Counted from the stretch's first letter, positions 1-6,523 are shown. The stretch is DNA of 9,712 bases from Veillonella_A intestinalis (GCF_943192895.1 NZ_CALPCB010000014.1:1-9712); one strand, 5' to 3'. Notes: generated by a model from the sequence alone, not told the origin. Translations and numbers: made by a program.

Positions 1-217
1 TTCGGTGGTACTGTTTCTTACTATTATTATACGCTATTTCTCGTCAAAAATCAACCATTTGTTGTGACAGAGCCTTACTTTTATTTTCAACTATGGCCCC
101 TACGCTATTTGGATTGGACTATTAGGAAGTACCTTAATTGCAGCTATCCTTTTCACGTGGCGCGTATGGTATATTCAAACCAAAAAGTTCAAAATAGTTG
201 ACAACCCAGATATATGA
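1..217 (+). pseudogene. Decayed 3' end of a MATE-family efflux transporter (5' part outside window)
   Basis: From 68 to the TGA at 215-217 the sequence translates to a MATE C-terminus, with GPYAIWIGLLG followed by WRVWYIQTKKF. About 20 of 34 residues match the end of the intact MATE protein encoded just downstream (GPYSVWLGLLG, WRVMYLQTKRF), so the two are tandem paralogues. The same frame has an in-frame TGA at 65-67. Upstream of it only a weak likeness remains (IIRY and SKI echo ILRAY and SKI of the paralogue), and about eight residues are missing between SKI and the conserved NYGPY. No alternative frame restores a MATE-like reading. I infer a broken gene copy with a stop and a small deletion; the part outside the window could change this. 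The homology of bases 68-217 is clear, while that of bases 1-64 is uncertain. Confidence 0.6.
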
Positions 218-237
218 TGTTAGAATACATAACAGTT

Positions 238-268
238 TTTACTCATCGTTTAACTCAAACGATATAAT
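238..268 (+). promoter_or_regulatory. Probable promoter of the MATE leader, with a palindrome in its spacer
   Basis: A perfect -10 hexamer TATAAT lies at 263-268. It is preceded at 18-19 bases by TTTACT/TTACTC (238-244) as a weak -35. The spacer is almost filled by the inverted repeat ATCGTTT (245-251) and AAACGAT (257-263), which has 7-bp arms and a 5-base centre and is placed where a repressor would block RNA polymerase. The predicted transcription start near 275 falls just before the first base of the folded leader at 277, which supports the promoter call. Confidence 0.5.
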
Positions 269-276
269 TTCATAAC

Positions 277-361
277 TTGATGACTTTTGTCGCCGGATAA
301 AAGATATAACATCAAATACTCTATCGTAGGCCATTGAAGGTAGAGTGTTTGATGTTTTTTT
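277..361 (+). promoter_or_regulatory. Candidate guanidine-IV (mepA-motif)-type riboswitch with terminator, upstream of the MATE gene
   Basis: Two exclusive folds can be drawn. In the ON fold, TTGATG (277-282) pairs with CATCAA (310-315) and CTTTT (284-288) with AAAAG (299-303), closing a loop that contains CGCCGG (291-296). A second hairpin, ACTCTATC (318-325) with GGTAGAGT (339-346), presents a loop containing AGGCC (328-332). GCC (292-294) and GGC (329-331) could kiss. In the OFF fold, the whole arm 309-323 pairs with 341-355 in a 15-bp stem followed by a T run (355-361), an intrinsic terminator that destroys the first hairpin. Two hairpins with kissing loops, a terminator that consumes the first, and a MATE gene downstream are features I recall for the guanidine-IV class. 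The consensus was not checked, so the class is inference. The alternative is a plain terminator for the upstream gene. Confidence 0.6.
309..361 (+). terminator. Intrinsic terminator in front of the MATE gene
   Basis: Arms 309-323 and 341-355 pair over 15 bp with a single T-G wobble, around a 17-base loop, followed by seven T residues (355-361). It would stop transcripts coming from the upstream MATE fragment. It also serves as the expression platform of the candidate leader described above, because it lies between the probable promoter and the gene. Confidence 0.85.
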
Positions 362-390
362 ATTCAACTATATTCATATACTATGATAAG

Positions 391-397
391 AAAGGAG
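391..397 (+). promoter_or_regulatory. Ribosome binding site deciding the MATE start
   Basis: AAAGGAG lies six bases before the ATG at 404. The earlier in-frame ATG at 383 sits upstream of this site and has no Shine-Dalgarno sequence of its own, so 404 is the likely start. Confidence 0.8.
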
Positions 398-403
398 TTA
401 TTC

Positions 404-1750
404 ATGAATACAAATCTATCTTTATGGCATAAAACAATAAATTTCATACAGTTAACAGTCCCTATTATTATCACGCAATTTGCCTTAACAGGTGGGTCCT
501 TTTTCTCAGTCGTCATGACGGGGCAATATAGCACAACCGATGTAGCTGGTATTTCAGTAGGTTTTAATATTTGGATTGCTTGCTACTATGGCGTCCTCGG
601 GATTCTACTTGGTATTGCTCCCATTATGGCGCAACTATTAGGTGCTAATAAACAAGAAAATATTCCTACCGTTATTATCCATGGCCTATGGCTCGCTATT
701 ATTTTTAGCGCACTCTTAATCATTAGTGGCCTTTTATTCTTAAAACCACTACTACAATATTTAGCTTTAGAGCCGGCTGCTTATGAAGTATGTATGCAAT
801 ATATGAAAGCTATGGCCTTCGCCCTACCACCGCTCATCTTAACTTGTACGCTTCGTAATACAATAGACTGTCATGGCCATACCCGCTATTCTATGATAAT
901 TATGAGCCTCGGTTTACTCATTCACATAACTTTAAATTATGCTCTAATTTTAGGTAATTTTGGCTTCCCTGCTTTAGGTGGTCTAGGTGCTGGTATCGCC
1001 ACAGCCATTGCCTATTGGTTTAATTGTCTAACCTATTTAGGGGTACTCCTTTATAAGCAACCCTTTGCGAAATACCAACTTATCAAACAAAGCTGGGCCC
1101 TTCAATGGACGCCCTTACGGGAACAATTACGAATTGGCCTCCCTATAGGTGTAGCGGTATTCTGTGAAAGTAGTATTTTTAGTTTAGCTGGTCTCGCTAT
1201 CACCTATTATGGCACACAAGTCATTGCCGCTCATCAGGCTGCTATTAGCTTTGTTAATCTGTTCTATGGCATTCCCCTCAGTATCAGCATGGCTAGTACT
1301 ATTGTCGTAGGCTATCAAGTAGGAGCTAAACAATATAAAGAAGCGACCACCATGTCCTATATAGCACGAGGTTCAGCCCTTGCTATTGCAGCGTTTATGA
1401 GTATTATTATCTTTACTAATTTACGGCTTTTTGCAAGTTTCTATACTAATGAGCCAGCTATGGTGGATATTATTGCTTCTTTCATGAGTTATGCAGCCTT
1501 CTTTATTATTATTGATGCATTTGGAACGCCTGTACAAGGTATTTTACGGGCCTATAAAGATGTGGCGATTATCTCTAAAATAGCTATAGCCACTTACTGG
1601 GGCGCTTGTATTCCTATTGCCTTAGGGTTTATCTATTTCACCAATTTAGGCCCCTATAGCGTATGGCTTGGCCTACTAGGAGGCGTTGGCTTAGCAGGAA
1701 TATTATATATTTGGCGAGTTATGTATTTACAAACAAAACGTTTTATATAA
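404..1750 (+). CDS. MATE-family multidrug/cation efflux transporter (NorM-like)
   Basis: An integral inner-membrane antiporter of 448 residues, the usual length for bacterial MATE proteins. It has about twelve hydrophobic segments in two similar halves. MATE proteins expel cationic organic compounds in exchange for Na+ or H+. Residues that fit family positions are the acidic E255 in GVAVFCESS and D371 in IIIDAFGTPVQGILRAYKDV. The aspartate expected in the first membrane helix (VDTxMAG in Vibrio NorM) is replaced here by Ser35 in FFSVVMTG. The start at 404 is chosen from the AAAGGAG at 391-397. The gene lies behind a promoter and a terminator-bearing leader, so transcription attenuation probably controls it, and a paralogue remnant precedes it. 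If the leader is a guanidine-IV riboswitch, guanidinium or a related cation may be a substrate or inducer; that is inference. The family call is firm, the substrate unknown. Confidence 0.93.
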   Translation: MNTNLSLWHKTINFIQLTVPIIITQFALTGGSFFSVVMTGQYSTTDVAGISVGFNIWIACYYGVLGILLGIAPIMAQLLGANKQENIPTVIIHGLWLAIIFSALLIISGLLFLKPLLQYLALEPAAYEVCMQYMKAMAFALPPLILTCTLRNTIDCHGHTRYSMIIMSLGLLIHITLNYALILGNFGFPALGGLGAGIATAIAYWFNCLTYLGVLLYKQPFAKYQLIKQSWALQWTPLREQLRIGLPIGVAVFCESSIFSLAGLAITYYGTQVIAAHQAAISFVNLFYGIPLSISMASTIVVGYQVGAKQYKEATTMSYIARGSALAIAAFMSIIIFTNLRLFASFYTNEPAMVDIIASFMSYAAFFIIIDAFGTPVQGILRAYKDVAIISKIAIATYWGACIPIALGFIYFTNLGPYSVWLGLLGGVGLAGILYIWRVMYLQTKRFI

Positions 1751-1752
1751 GC

Positions 1753-1815
1753 TACAAACAATTTATATAAATTACAATCGCTTTAAATGAAATACAAACT
1801 ATTTATATAAAATAC
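1753..1815. repeat. Two near-identical 23-base AT-rich direct repeats after the MATE stop codon
   Basis: Bases 1753-1775 and 1793-1815 agree at 21 of 23 positions (core TACAAAC, then ATTTATATAAA) with a 40-base period. A weaker third likeness (ACAAAC followed by TTTATATAA) covers the last codons and stop of the MATE gene at 1729-1750. The block could have arisen by slippage or duplication around the stop codon. No function is evident. Confidence 0.6.
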
Positions 1816-1830
1816 TAAACCAATACAACC

Positions 1831-1877
1831 AAAAAGCTCCACAATTAGGTTTTATACCTTAATTGTGGAGCTTCTTT
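1831..1877. terminator. Bidirectional terminator between convergent MATE and abgA genes
   Basis: Arms 1834-1847 and 1860-1873 (AAGCTCCACAATTA and its complement) pair perfectly over 14 bp and are extended inward by GGT/ACC around a bulged T. The A run at 1831-1835 gives a U tract on the minus strand. On the plus strand the tail is TTCTTTGTTT, a weaker U tract. It sits in the only gap between the two converging genes. Confidence 0.85.
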
Positions 1878-1894
1878 GTTTCAAAACGTTTTTA

Positions 1895-3208
1895 TTATTT
1901 AGTGTTACTTAAATATTTTTCAACTAATGCCCCTGCTACAGCAATGCCATTAATCATATCATCTTCCTCAATATCAAATCTTGGATTATGATGAGGTGCT
2001 TTAATATCAGAGCCTAAAATCATGTATGTTGCTTTGCCACCATTGGCAATTACACGCTCTAAGAAGTAAGCACAATCTTCACTACCACCGCCTGTATTAG
2101 TAAGTGGCACATCACGGAATAAGCCCATATCTTTAGCTAAGACCTGAACTTCTTTAGCTAATTCCTCGGAATTGATACAAGCTGGGGCACTGCCCATTTC
2201 TTTTATATCCACTTCACTATCGTACATAGCAGCTGCGCCCTGTAACACTTCATATGCACGCTTACAAATATATTCGTTAATTTCCCCTGTTTCACCACGA
2301 GTTTCAATCTGTAAATACGCTCTATCTGGAATTACGTTACGGCCCGTGCCTGCATTTAACACACCTACGTTAATGCAAGAGTTCCCTTTGGAGTGACGAG
2401 AAATTGCCTGTAAATTTAATGCAGCTGTACAAGCCGCTAACAAGGCATTCTTCCCTAACTCTGGGGAAGCGCCTGCATGAGATGAATAGCCTTTAAACTC
2501 TACATCTAATTTTGTCGTCGCCAAGAAACCATAATTCATACAAGCTAAGCAATTAGCAATCGCTTTATTAATGCCAATATGCATGCCGAAGAAAATATCT
2601 ACATCGTCTACAACCCCAGCATCACGCATGGCTTTCGCACCGCGAACGCCTTCCTCAGCAGGTTGTAAAATCAACTTAAACGTACCATGCAACTCGTCTT
2701 TATGGCTCATAATATATTCTGCTAAGCCTAATGCCATTGTTAAATGTGCGTCATGACCACAAGCATGCATAGCTTTGTCATGTTTTGACGAAAAACCTTC
2801 TTTAGCTGGTAAATGATCTTCTGTTTGCGCTTCTACAACATCATTGGAATCAATATCAGCGCGAAATGCCACTACAGGTCCTTGATCATCAATGTGCAAG
2901 GTAGCTACTAAGCCAGTAAAACCATAACCCATAGCCTCTACCCATTTAGGATTAGCACCCTCTGCAATAGCACGCTCCATAGCGGCCTTCATAACTTCAT
3001 CACTAGGAACGCCCATACGGGTTTCTGCATTAATAACGTCTTTCCCTACTTTTAATTCATAACCCAATTCTGTCAAGCGATCGGCCGCAATAGCCGCGGT
3101 GCGGTATTCTAACCAGCCTGGCTCTGGATGCTGATGCAAATCACGGCGCATAGCTACAAAACGATCTCGGTTGTCATTCGCAAAGGCAATACTCTTATAG
3201 GTACTCAT
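1895..3208 (-). CDS. abgA: M20D-family amidohydrolase, AbgA-like (aminobenzoyl-glutamate hydrolase subunit A)
   Basis: A cytoplasmic metallo-amidohydrolase of 437 residues; E. coli AbgA is 436. The M20D metal site is complete: HACGHDAH (148-155), QPAEEG (182-187), GMH (208-210) and HHNPRFD (406-412). AbgA-type features are the NAETRMGVP stretch at 60-68, NALLAA (254-259), GRNVIP (289-294) and ETRGE (302-306). AbgA acts with AbgB to cleave p-aminobenzoyl-glutamate, a folate breakdown product; other M20D enzymes cut N-acyl amino acids or N-acetyl-cysteine. No abgB or abgT homologue is in the window, so the substrate is uncertain. The ATG at 3208 is preferred over an in-frame ATG at 3256 because AGAGGAG (3217-3223) stands eight bases before it and the shorter protein matches the family length. 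It has its own promoter and is separated from cydAB by a terminator. Confidence 0.85.
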   Translation of the reverse strand: MSTYKSIAFANDNRDRFVAMRRDLHQHPEPGWLEYRTAAIAADRLTELGYELKVGKDVINAETRMGVPSDEVMKAAMERAIAEGANPKWVEAMGYGFTGLVATLHIDDQGPVVAFRADIDSNDVVEAQTEDHLPAKEGFSSKHDKAMHACGHDAHLTMALGLAEYIMSHKDELHGTFKLILQPAEEGVRGAKAMRDAGVVDDVDIFFGMHIGINKAIANCLACMNYGFLATTKLDVEFKGYSSHAGASPELGKNALLAACTAALNLQAISRHSKGNSCINVGVLNAGTGRNVIPDRAYLQIETRGETGEINEYICKRAYEVLQGAAAMYDSEVDIKEMGSAPACINSEELAKEVQVLAKDMGLFRDVPLTNTGGGSEDCAYFLERVIANGGKATYMILGSDIKAPHHNPRFDIEEDDMINGIAVAGALVEKYLSNTK

Positions 3209-3216
3209 ATAGGCAA

Positions 3217-3223
3217 CTCCTCT
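3217..3223 (-). promoter_or_regulatory. Ribosome binding site deciding the abgA start
   Basis: On the minus strand AGAGGAG ends eight bases before the ATG at 3208. The upstream in-frame ATG at 3256 has no comparable site. Confidence 0.8.
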
Positions 3224-3310
3224 CAAACTCTCAAAACGAATACTGTGAGAAATCAATCAATTATACATATAATGATTTCTTCAAACTGTGTAAAATTCAA
3301 CTACGTTTTT

Positions 3311-3340
3311 ATCATACCACAAATTATCCCTTTCTTGTAA
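3311..3340 (-). promoter_or_regulatory. Probable abgA promoter (extended -10)
   Basis: On the minus strand TTACAA (3335-3340) is followed after 18 bases by TATGAT (3311-3316). TGG stands directly before the hexamer, giving the extended -10 form TGnTATnnT. It lies just downstream of the cydAB terminator and about 100 bases before the abgA start. A second TATAAT at 3266-3271 (minus strand) lacks a well-placed -35. Confidence 0.45.
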
Positions 3341-3349
3341 GAGCATTAT

Positions 3350-3377
3350 AAAAAGCGTGCTCGAAAGCACGCTTTTT
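3350..3377. terminator. Terminator after cydAB, symmetric
   Basis: AAAAAGCGTGCT (3350-3361) and AGCACGCTTTTT (3366-3377) form a perfect 12-bp stem around the tetraloop CGAA. On the minus strand the stem ends in a U run and lies 41 bases after the cydB stop, so it ends the rrf2-cydAB transcript and keeps it out of abgA. Confidence 0.92.
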
Positions 3378-3418
3378 AAGTCTGTAATTGCAAAATTAGC
3401 ATATACAGAGATATTTAA

Positions 3419-4438
3419 TTAATAATGCAAGTCATCTGGACCAATACGATGACGGAATGTCCAATATGTCCATCCTTGGTAAATTAATACGATTGGCACG
3501 AAGATAAGTGCTACAATTGTCATTAATGTCAAAGTATATTCAGAAGAAGATGCATTTTTAATAGTCAAGCTCCAAGCTGGGTTCAAGCTGGAAACCATAA
3601 TACGTGGGAATAAACCAGCAAAGTATGCAGCTGTTACGGAGATGATGCTTAAGCAGCTAAATGTAAAACCAACACCTGGACGACGTACACGAGTGAAGCC
3701 CCAGGAAATAAGGAAGAACACGATGCAAAGAGCAAATGCTACTGTAGCAATCATACTATTAAATAAATCAGTGTAGTAATAAGTAGCCCCTACTAATACA
3801 AGAGCACCTACCGCTGTAATAACACCTTCTACTAAAGCAGTAGCACGAGCGCGTTCTGCGATTGGACCAATTGTTTTAATAGCTGTATACAAAGCACCAT
3901 GGTATACGAATACCAAGATGAATGCTAAACCACAAAGAATTGTGTATGGGCTAAGTAAATCAAAGAAGCCTCCTACGAAATTCATCTGACCATCAATTGG
4001 TGTACCTTGAATTAAGTTACCTACTGTAACGCCCCAAAGAAGAGCTGGAATTAAGGAACCAAAGAAAATGCAATAGTCAAATGTTTTACGCCATGCTAAG
4101 GATTTATCTTTACTACGGAATTCAAATGCAACACCACGAGCGATTAAAGCAGCCAACATTAAGAATAAAGCTAAATAAAAACCACTAAATAAAGTTGCAT
4201 ATACATGTGGGAAGGATGCAAAGGTAGCACCACCAGCGGTAATCATCCAAACTTGGTTGCCATCCCATACAGGACCAACTGTGTTAATCATCTGACGACG
4301 TTCCACATCATTTTTACCTAAGAATGGAAGCAAGATACCAACGCCATAGTCAAAGCCTTCCAGTGTGAAGAATCCTGCGAATAATACACATACGAGGATG
4401 AACCACACTACGTCTAAATTTTGTAAAATTATTTCCAT
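3419..4438 (-). CDS. cydB: Cytochrome bd ubiquinol/menaquinol oxidase subunit II
   Basis: Subunit II of the membrane-bound cytochrome bd oxidase, which pairs with CydA and supports the haem-bearing core that reduces oxygen to water with electrons from quinol. The protein has 339 residues, close to Gram-positive CydB proteins and shorter than the 379 of E. coli. Family marks are LEGFDYGVGILLPF (26-39), with Asp30, GPVWDGNQVW (55-64), and the arginine-bearing RGVAFEFR segment at 101-108. There are about eight or nine hydrophobic helices and a basic, polar C-terminus. The start ATG overlaps the 3' end of cydA by ten bases, and a strong AGGAGG inside cydA (about 4445-4450) precedes it by seven to eight bases, so the two subunits are translationally coupled. 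No cydC or cydD assembly gene follows; downstream lies a terminator. Confidence 0.97.
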   Translation of the reverse strand: MEIILQNLDVVWFILVCVLFAGFFTLEGFDYGVGILLPFLGKNDVERRQMINTVGPVWDGNQVWMITAGGATFASFPHVYATLFSGFYLALFLMLAALIARGVAFEFRSKDKSLAWRKTFDYCIFFGSLIPALLWGVTVGNLIQGTPIDGQMNFVGGFFDLLSPYTILCGLAFILVFVYHGALYTAIKTIGPIAERARATALVEGVITAVGALVLVGATYYYTDLFNSMIATVAFALCIVFFLISWGFTRVRRPGVGFTFSCLSIISVTAAYFAGLFPRIMVSSLNPAWSLTIKNASSSEYTLTLMTIVALIFVPIVLIYQGWTYWTFRHRIGPDDLHY

Positions 4439-5808
4439 AATGCTGCCTCCTCTCTAATATCTTGAGATGGATTGCCTTCTGGACCTTTCTTAATATGTTT
4501 CACTGCCAAGTATAAAGCAGCAATAGCCGCTAAAATATATACAGCGGAGAAACCAATAATTGTTGTCCAAATTTCACCAGCAGTTACAGTGCTAGATACA
4601 CCATCTGCTGTTTTTTGTAAGCCATAAACGAGCCATGGTTGACGCCCCATTTCAGCTACATACCAACCAGTTGCATTAGCAATGTATGCAAATGGCAACA
4701 TCCAGAATACAGCATTAAGCATTGCACGGGATGTTTCAAGTTTACCAGCACGGTTCATAGCAAATGCTACGATAGCTACTAAGAACATTAATACGCCAGA
4801 GAATACCATAGCACGGAAGGACCAGTACATGGAGGTTACATGCGGTACATAATCGCCAGGGCCATATTTTTCTTCATCAGCTTTCTGAAGCTCTTTCATA
4901 CCTTGCATTTCACCATTGAAATCATCAGTTGCCACGAAGCTCAATAAACCTGGAATTTCAACGAAACTATTAGTAGTCTGATTTTTTTCATCAATAGTAG
5001 CAAATAAGCTAAATGGAGCACCTTTAGTTGTATCCCAAAGACCTTCTACAGATGCAATTTTCATTGGCTGAACTTTAGTTACATACTGACCATGTAAGTG
5101 ACCAGCACCCATTACTAACACGCCACCAATGATAGTAAATACTAAGCCCCATTTAATAGAGCGTTTGTAGAAATCGACAGCGTTATTGCGAAGTAAGTGC
5201 CATGCACTAACAGCCGCGATAATAACACCGGCAGTCATTAAGCCATCAAAGAAAATGTGAGCAAATTGTCCTGGTACGTACCCATTTGATAAGATAACTC
5301 CAAAATTTTCCATTTCGGCACGACCATTACGAATTACATACCCTACTGGATGTTGCATGAAAGAACTTGCCACCAAAATCCAGAAAGCTGATAAGTTGGT
5401 ACCAATAGCTACTAACACAGCTACTGCAGCGTGTGCTTTAGCAGACAATTTATCCCAACCAAAAATCCAAGCACCCATAAATGTGGATTCAAGGAAGAAT
5501 GCGGTCAACGCTTCAAGTGCTAAAGGAGCACCAAAGATATCCCCCATAAAACGAGAATATTCAGCCCAGTTCATACCGAAGTGGAACTCCTGTACGATAC
5601 CAGTTACGACACCCATGGCAAAATTGATTAAAAATAATTTCCCCCAGAACTTTGCCATTTTTTTGTACACTTCATTGTTAGTGTTTACGTAGGTAATTTC
5701 TAAAATTGCTACGACTACTGTCATCCCCAGTGTCACAGGAACGAACAGCCAGTGATAGATCGATGTCAAGGCAAATTGCCATCGAGCTAACAGTAATGCT
5801 TCCATCAT
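4429..5808 (-). CDS. cydA: Cytochrome bd ubiquinol/menaquinol oxidase subunit I
   Basis: The catalytic subunit, carrying haems b558, b595 and d and the quinol site. Aligned from memory to E. coli CydA, the key residues are present: His19, His184 (His186), Glu99 and Glu107, Arg332 and Met334 (Arg391, Met393), Glu386 (Glu445) and the GRQPW motif at 388-392. The quinol-loop signature QPMKIASVEG (247-256) keeps Lys250 and Glu255. At 459 residues it is the short-Q-loop type typical of Firmicutes, against 522 in E. coli. The first of two adjacent ATG codons (5808) is chosen because GAGGAGG lies eight bases before it and His19 then falls in register. It starts 20 bases after the rrf2 stop, making an rrf2-cydA-cydB operon. 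In an anaerobe its likely role is oxygen removal and low-oxygen respiration. Confidence 0.97.
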   Translation of the reverse strand: MMEALLLARWQFALTSIYHWLFVPVTLGMTVVVAILEITYVNTNNEVYKKMAKFWGKLFLINFAMGVVTGIVQEFHFGMNWAEYSRFMGDIFGAPLALEALTAFFLESTFMGAWIFGWDKLSAKAHAAVAVLVAIGTNLSAFWILVASSFMQHPVGYVIRNGRAEMENFGVILSNGYVPGQFAHIFFDGLMTAGVIIAAVSAWHLLRNNAVDFYKRSIKWGLVFTIIGGVLVMGAGHLHGQYVTKVQPMKIASVEGLWDTTKGAPFSLFATIDEKNQTTNSFVEIPGLLSFVATDDFNGEMQGMKELQKADEEKYGPGDYVPHVTSMYWSFRAMVFSGVLMFLVAIVAFAMNRAGKLETSRAMLNAVFWMLPFAYIANATGWYVAEMGRQPWLVYGLQKTADGVSSTVTAGEIWTTIIGFSAVYILAAIAALYLAVKHIKKGPEGNPSQDIREEAALWK

Positions 5809-5828
5809 ACTTAAAACCTCCTCACTTA

Positions 5829-6290
5829 TTAATCGCGCGCTTGCGCCTTAGATGGACATCCTCTTTGCAAATGAATTTCACGTTCTCGCTTAGCCAATGA
5901 TTCAAAATCAACAGCCTTCAAGTCCTTGATCAAATCTGCTTGGATTTGACCAAATCGTTCCTGAACAGAACAACTACCGTGACAACCACGGGAACATGTT
6001 TCATTATCGTATAAGCAACGCTGTAAATAAGTTGCTCCTTCCACAGCTTCAATTACATCCAATAAGGTAATATCTTTTGGCTTGCGTGCCAATGCAAAGC
6101 CACCATCTACACCTCGGAAGGATTGCATGATGTTTCCCGATATAAGATTTCTCATAATTTTTAATAGAAATCGATCAGGAATTTTCTGTGCTTTTGCCAA
6201 CTCACCACCGGTAATTTTTGTCCCATTCGGCAGGAGTGACATATGCAATACCATACGGAATGCATAATCAGTTGCTTGGTTAAGTTTCAT
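5829..6290 (-). CDS. Rrf2-family transcriptional regulator with cysteine-rich sensor loop
   Basis: A 153-residue winged-helix regulator of the IscR/NsrR/CymR family. It has the typical opening MKLNQATDYAFRMVLHMS, a helix-turn-helix around 25-60 (GGELAKAQKIPDRFLLKIM) and the wing GGFALARKP (63-71). The sensor region holds Cys92, Cys99, Cys103 and Cys107, with a further Cys145. Iron-sulfur Rrf2 proteins use three cysteines here (92, 98, 104 in IscR), so a cluster sensing oxygen, nitric oxide or iron-sulfur status is likely, though the spacing differs from IscR and NsrR. As the first gene of the cydAB operon (20-base gap), it probably regulates the oxidase genes and itself; a palindrome in its upstream region is a candidate operator. 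The ATG at 6290 follows an unusual G-rich ribosome site (AGGGGG on the minus strand). The exact subfamily is not settled. Confidence 0.9.
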   Translation of the reverse strand: MKLNQATDYAFRMVLHMSLLPNGTKITGGELAKAQKIPDRFLLKIMRNLISGNIMQSFRGVDGGFALARKPKDITLLDVIEAVEGATYLQRCLYDNETCSRGCHGSCSVQERFGQIQADLIKDLKAVDFESLAKREREIHLQRGCPSKAQARD

Positions 6291-6321
6291 AACTGCCCCC
6301 TAATACCTAATACAAACTAAT

Positions 6322-6335
6322 TCGAAATAATTCGA
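6322..6335. promoter_or_regulatory. Palindrome upstream of rrf2-cydAB, candidate operator
   Basis: TCGAA and TTCGA, separated by ATAA, form a 14-base inverted repeat 32 bases before the rrf2 start. On the minus strand a weak TTGTAA, 17-base spacer and TATTTC would put the palindrome over the -10 region, but no good promoter match is visible. Autoregulation by the Rrf2 protein at such a site is typical of the family; the pairing here is inference. Confidence 0.4.
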
Positions 6336-6386
6336 TTTTGCAATTATTACAATGAACATTACAAACTTAGTATACTTTGCAGTCAT

Positions 6387-6415
6387 AAAAAAATGCTCGT
6401 AATATGAGCATTTTT
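6387..6415. terminator. Terminator between the pit operon and rrf2-cydAB
   Basis: AAAAATGCTC (6389-6398) and GAGCATTTTT (6406-6415) pair over 10 bp around a 7-base loop. The minus-strand transcript ends in a run of seven U residues (6387-6393), so it would stop transcripts from the phosphate operon about 210 bases after the pit stop codon. Confidence 0.8.
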
Positions 6416-6500
6416 CTGTTCATCTCCATTATAGTCAATACTCTCGCGAATTGCAATAAGATATTACCAATTTTGCTAGAGATTGTTATATCAAATACGC

Positions 6501-6523
6501 ACTGTAATTCCTAGTATTACAGT
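6501..6523. repeat. Inverted repeat with 8-bp arms in the pit 3' region
   Basis: ACTGTAAT (6501-6508) and ATTACAGT (6516-6523) are perfect complements separated by seven bases. There is no T run, so it is not a typical terminator. It looks like a dimeric regulator site or an RNA processing hairpin, but nothing nearby explains it. Confidence 0.55.

Noticed and set aside
383..403. The earlier ATG of the MATE frame
   Set aside because: The AAAGGAG at 391-397 lies inside this extension and points to the ATG at 404; the added residues are not conserved-looking.
1753..1815. Idea that the AT-rich repeats are a CRISPR array
   Set aside because: Only two good copies with an AT-rich 17-base gap, no spacer diversity and no cas genes.
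3209..3256. A 16-residue N-terminal extension of AbgA
   Set aside because: The good ribosome site is inside the extension, and the shorter protein matches the length of E. coli AbgA.
3128..3340. A 70-codon plus-strand frame at the abgA 5' end
   Set aside because: Antisense to abgA and its promoter, no ribosome site, no protein family likeness.
5357..5692. A 111-codon plus-strand frame inside cydA
   Set aside because: It lies fully antisense to a well-conserved part of cydA, with low-complexity composition typical of a shadow frame.
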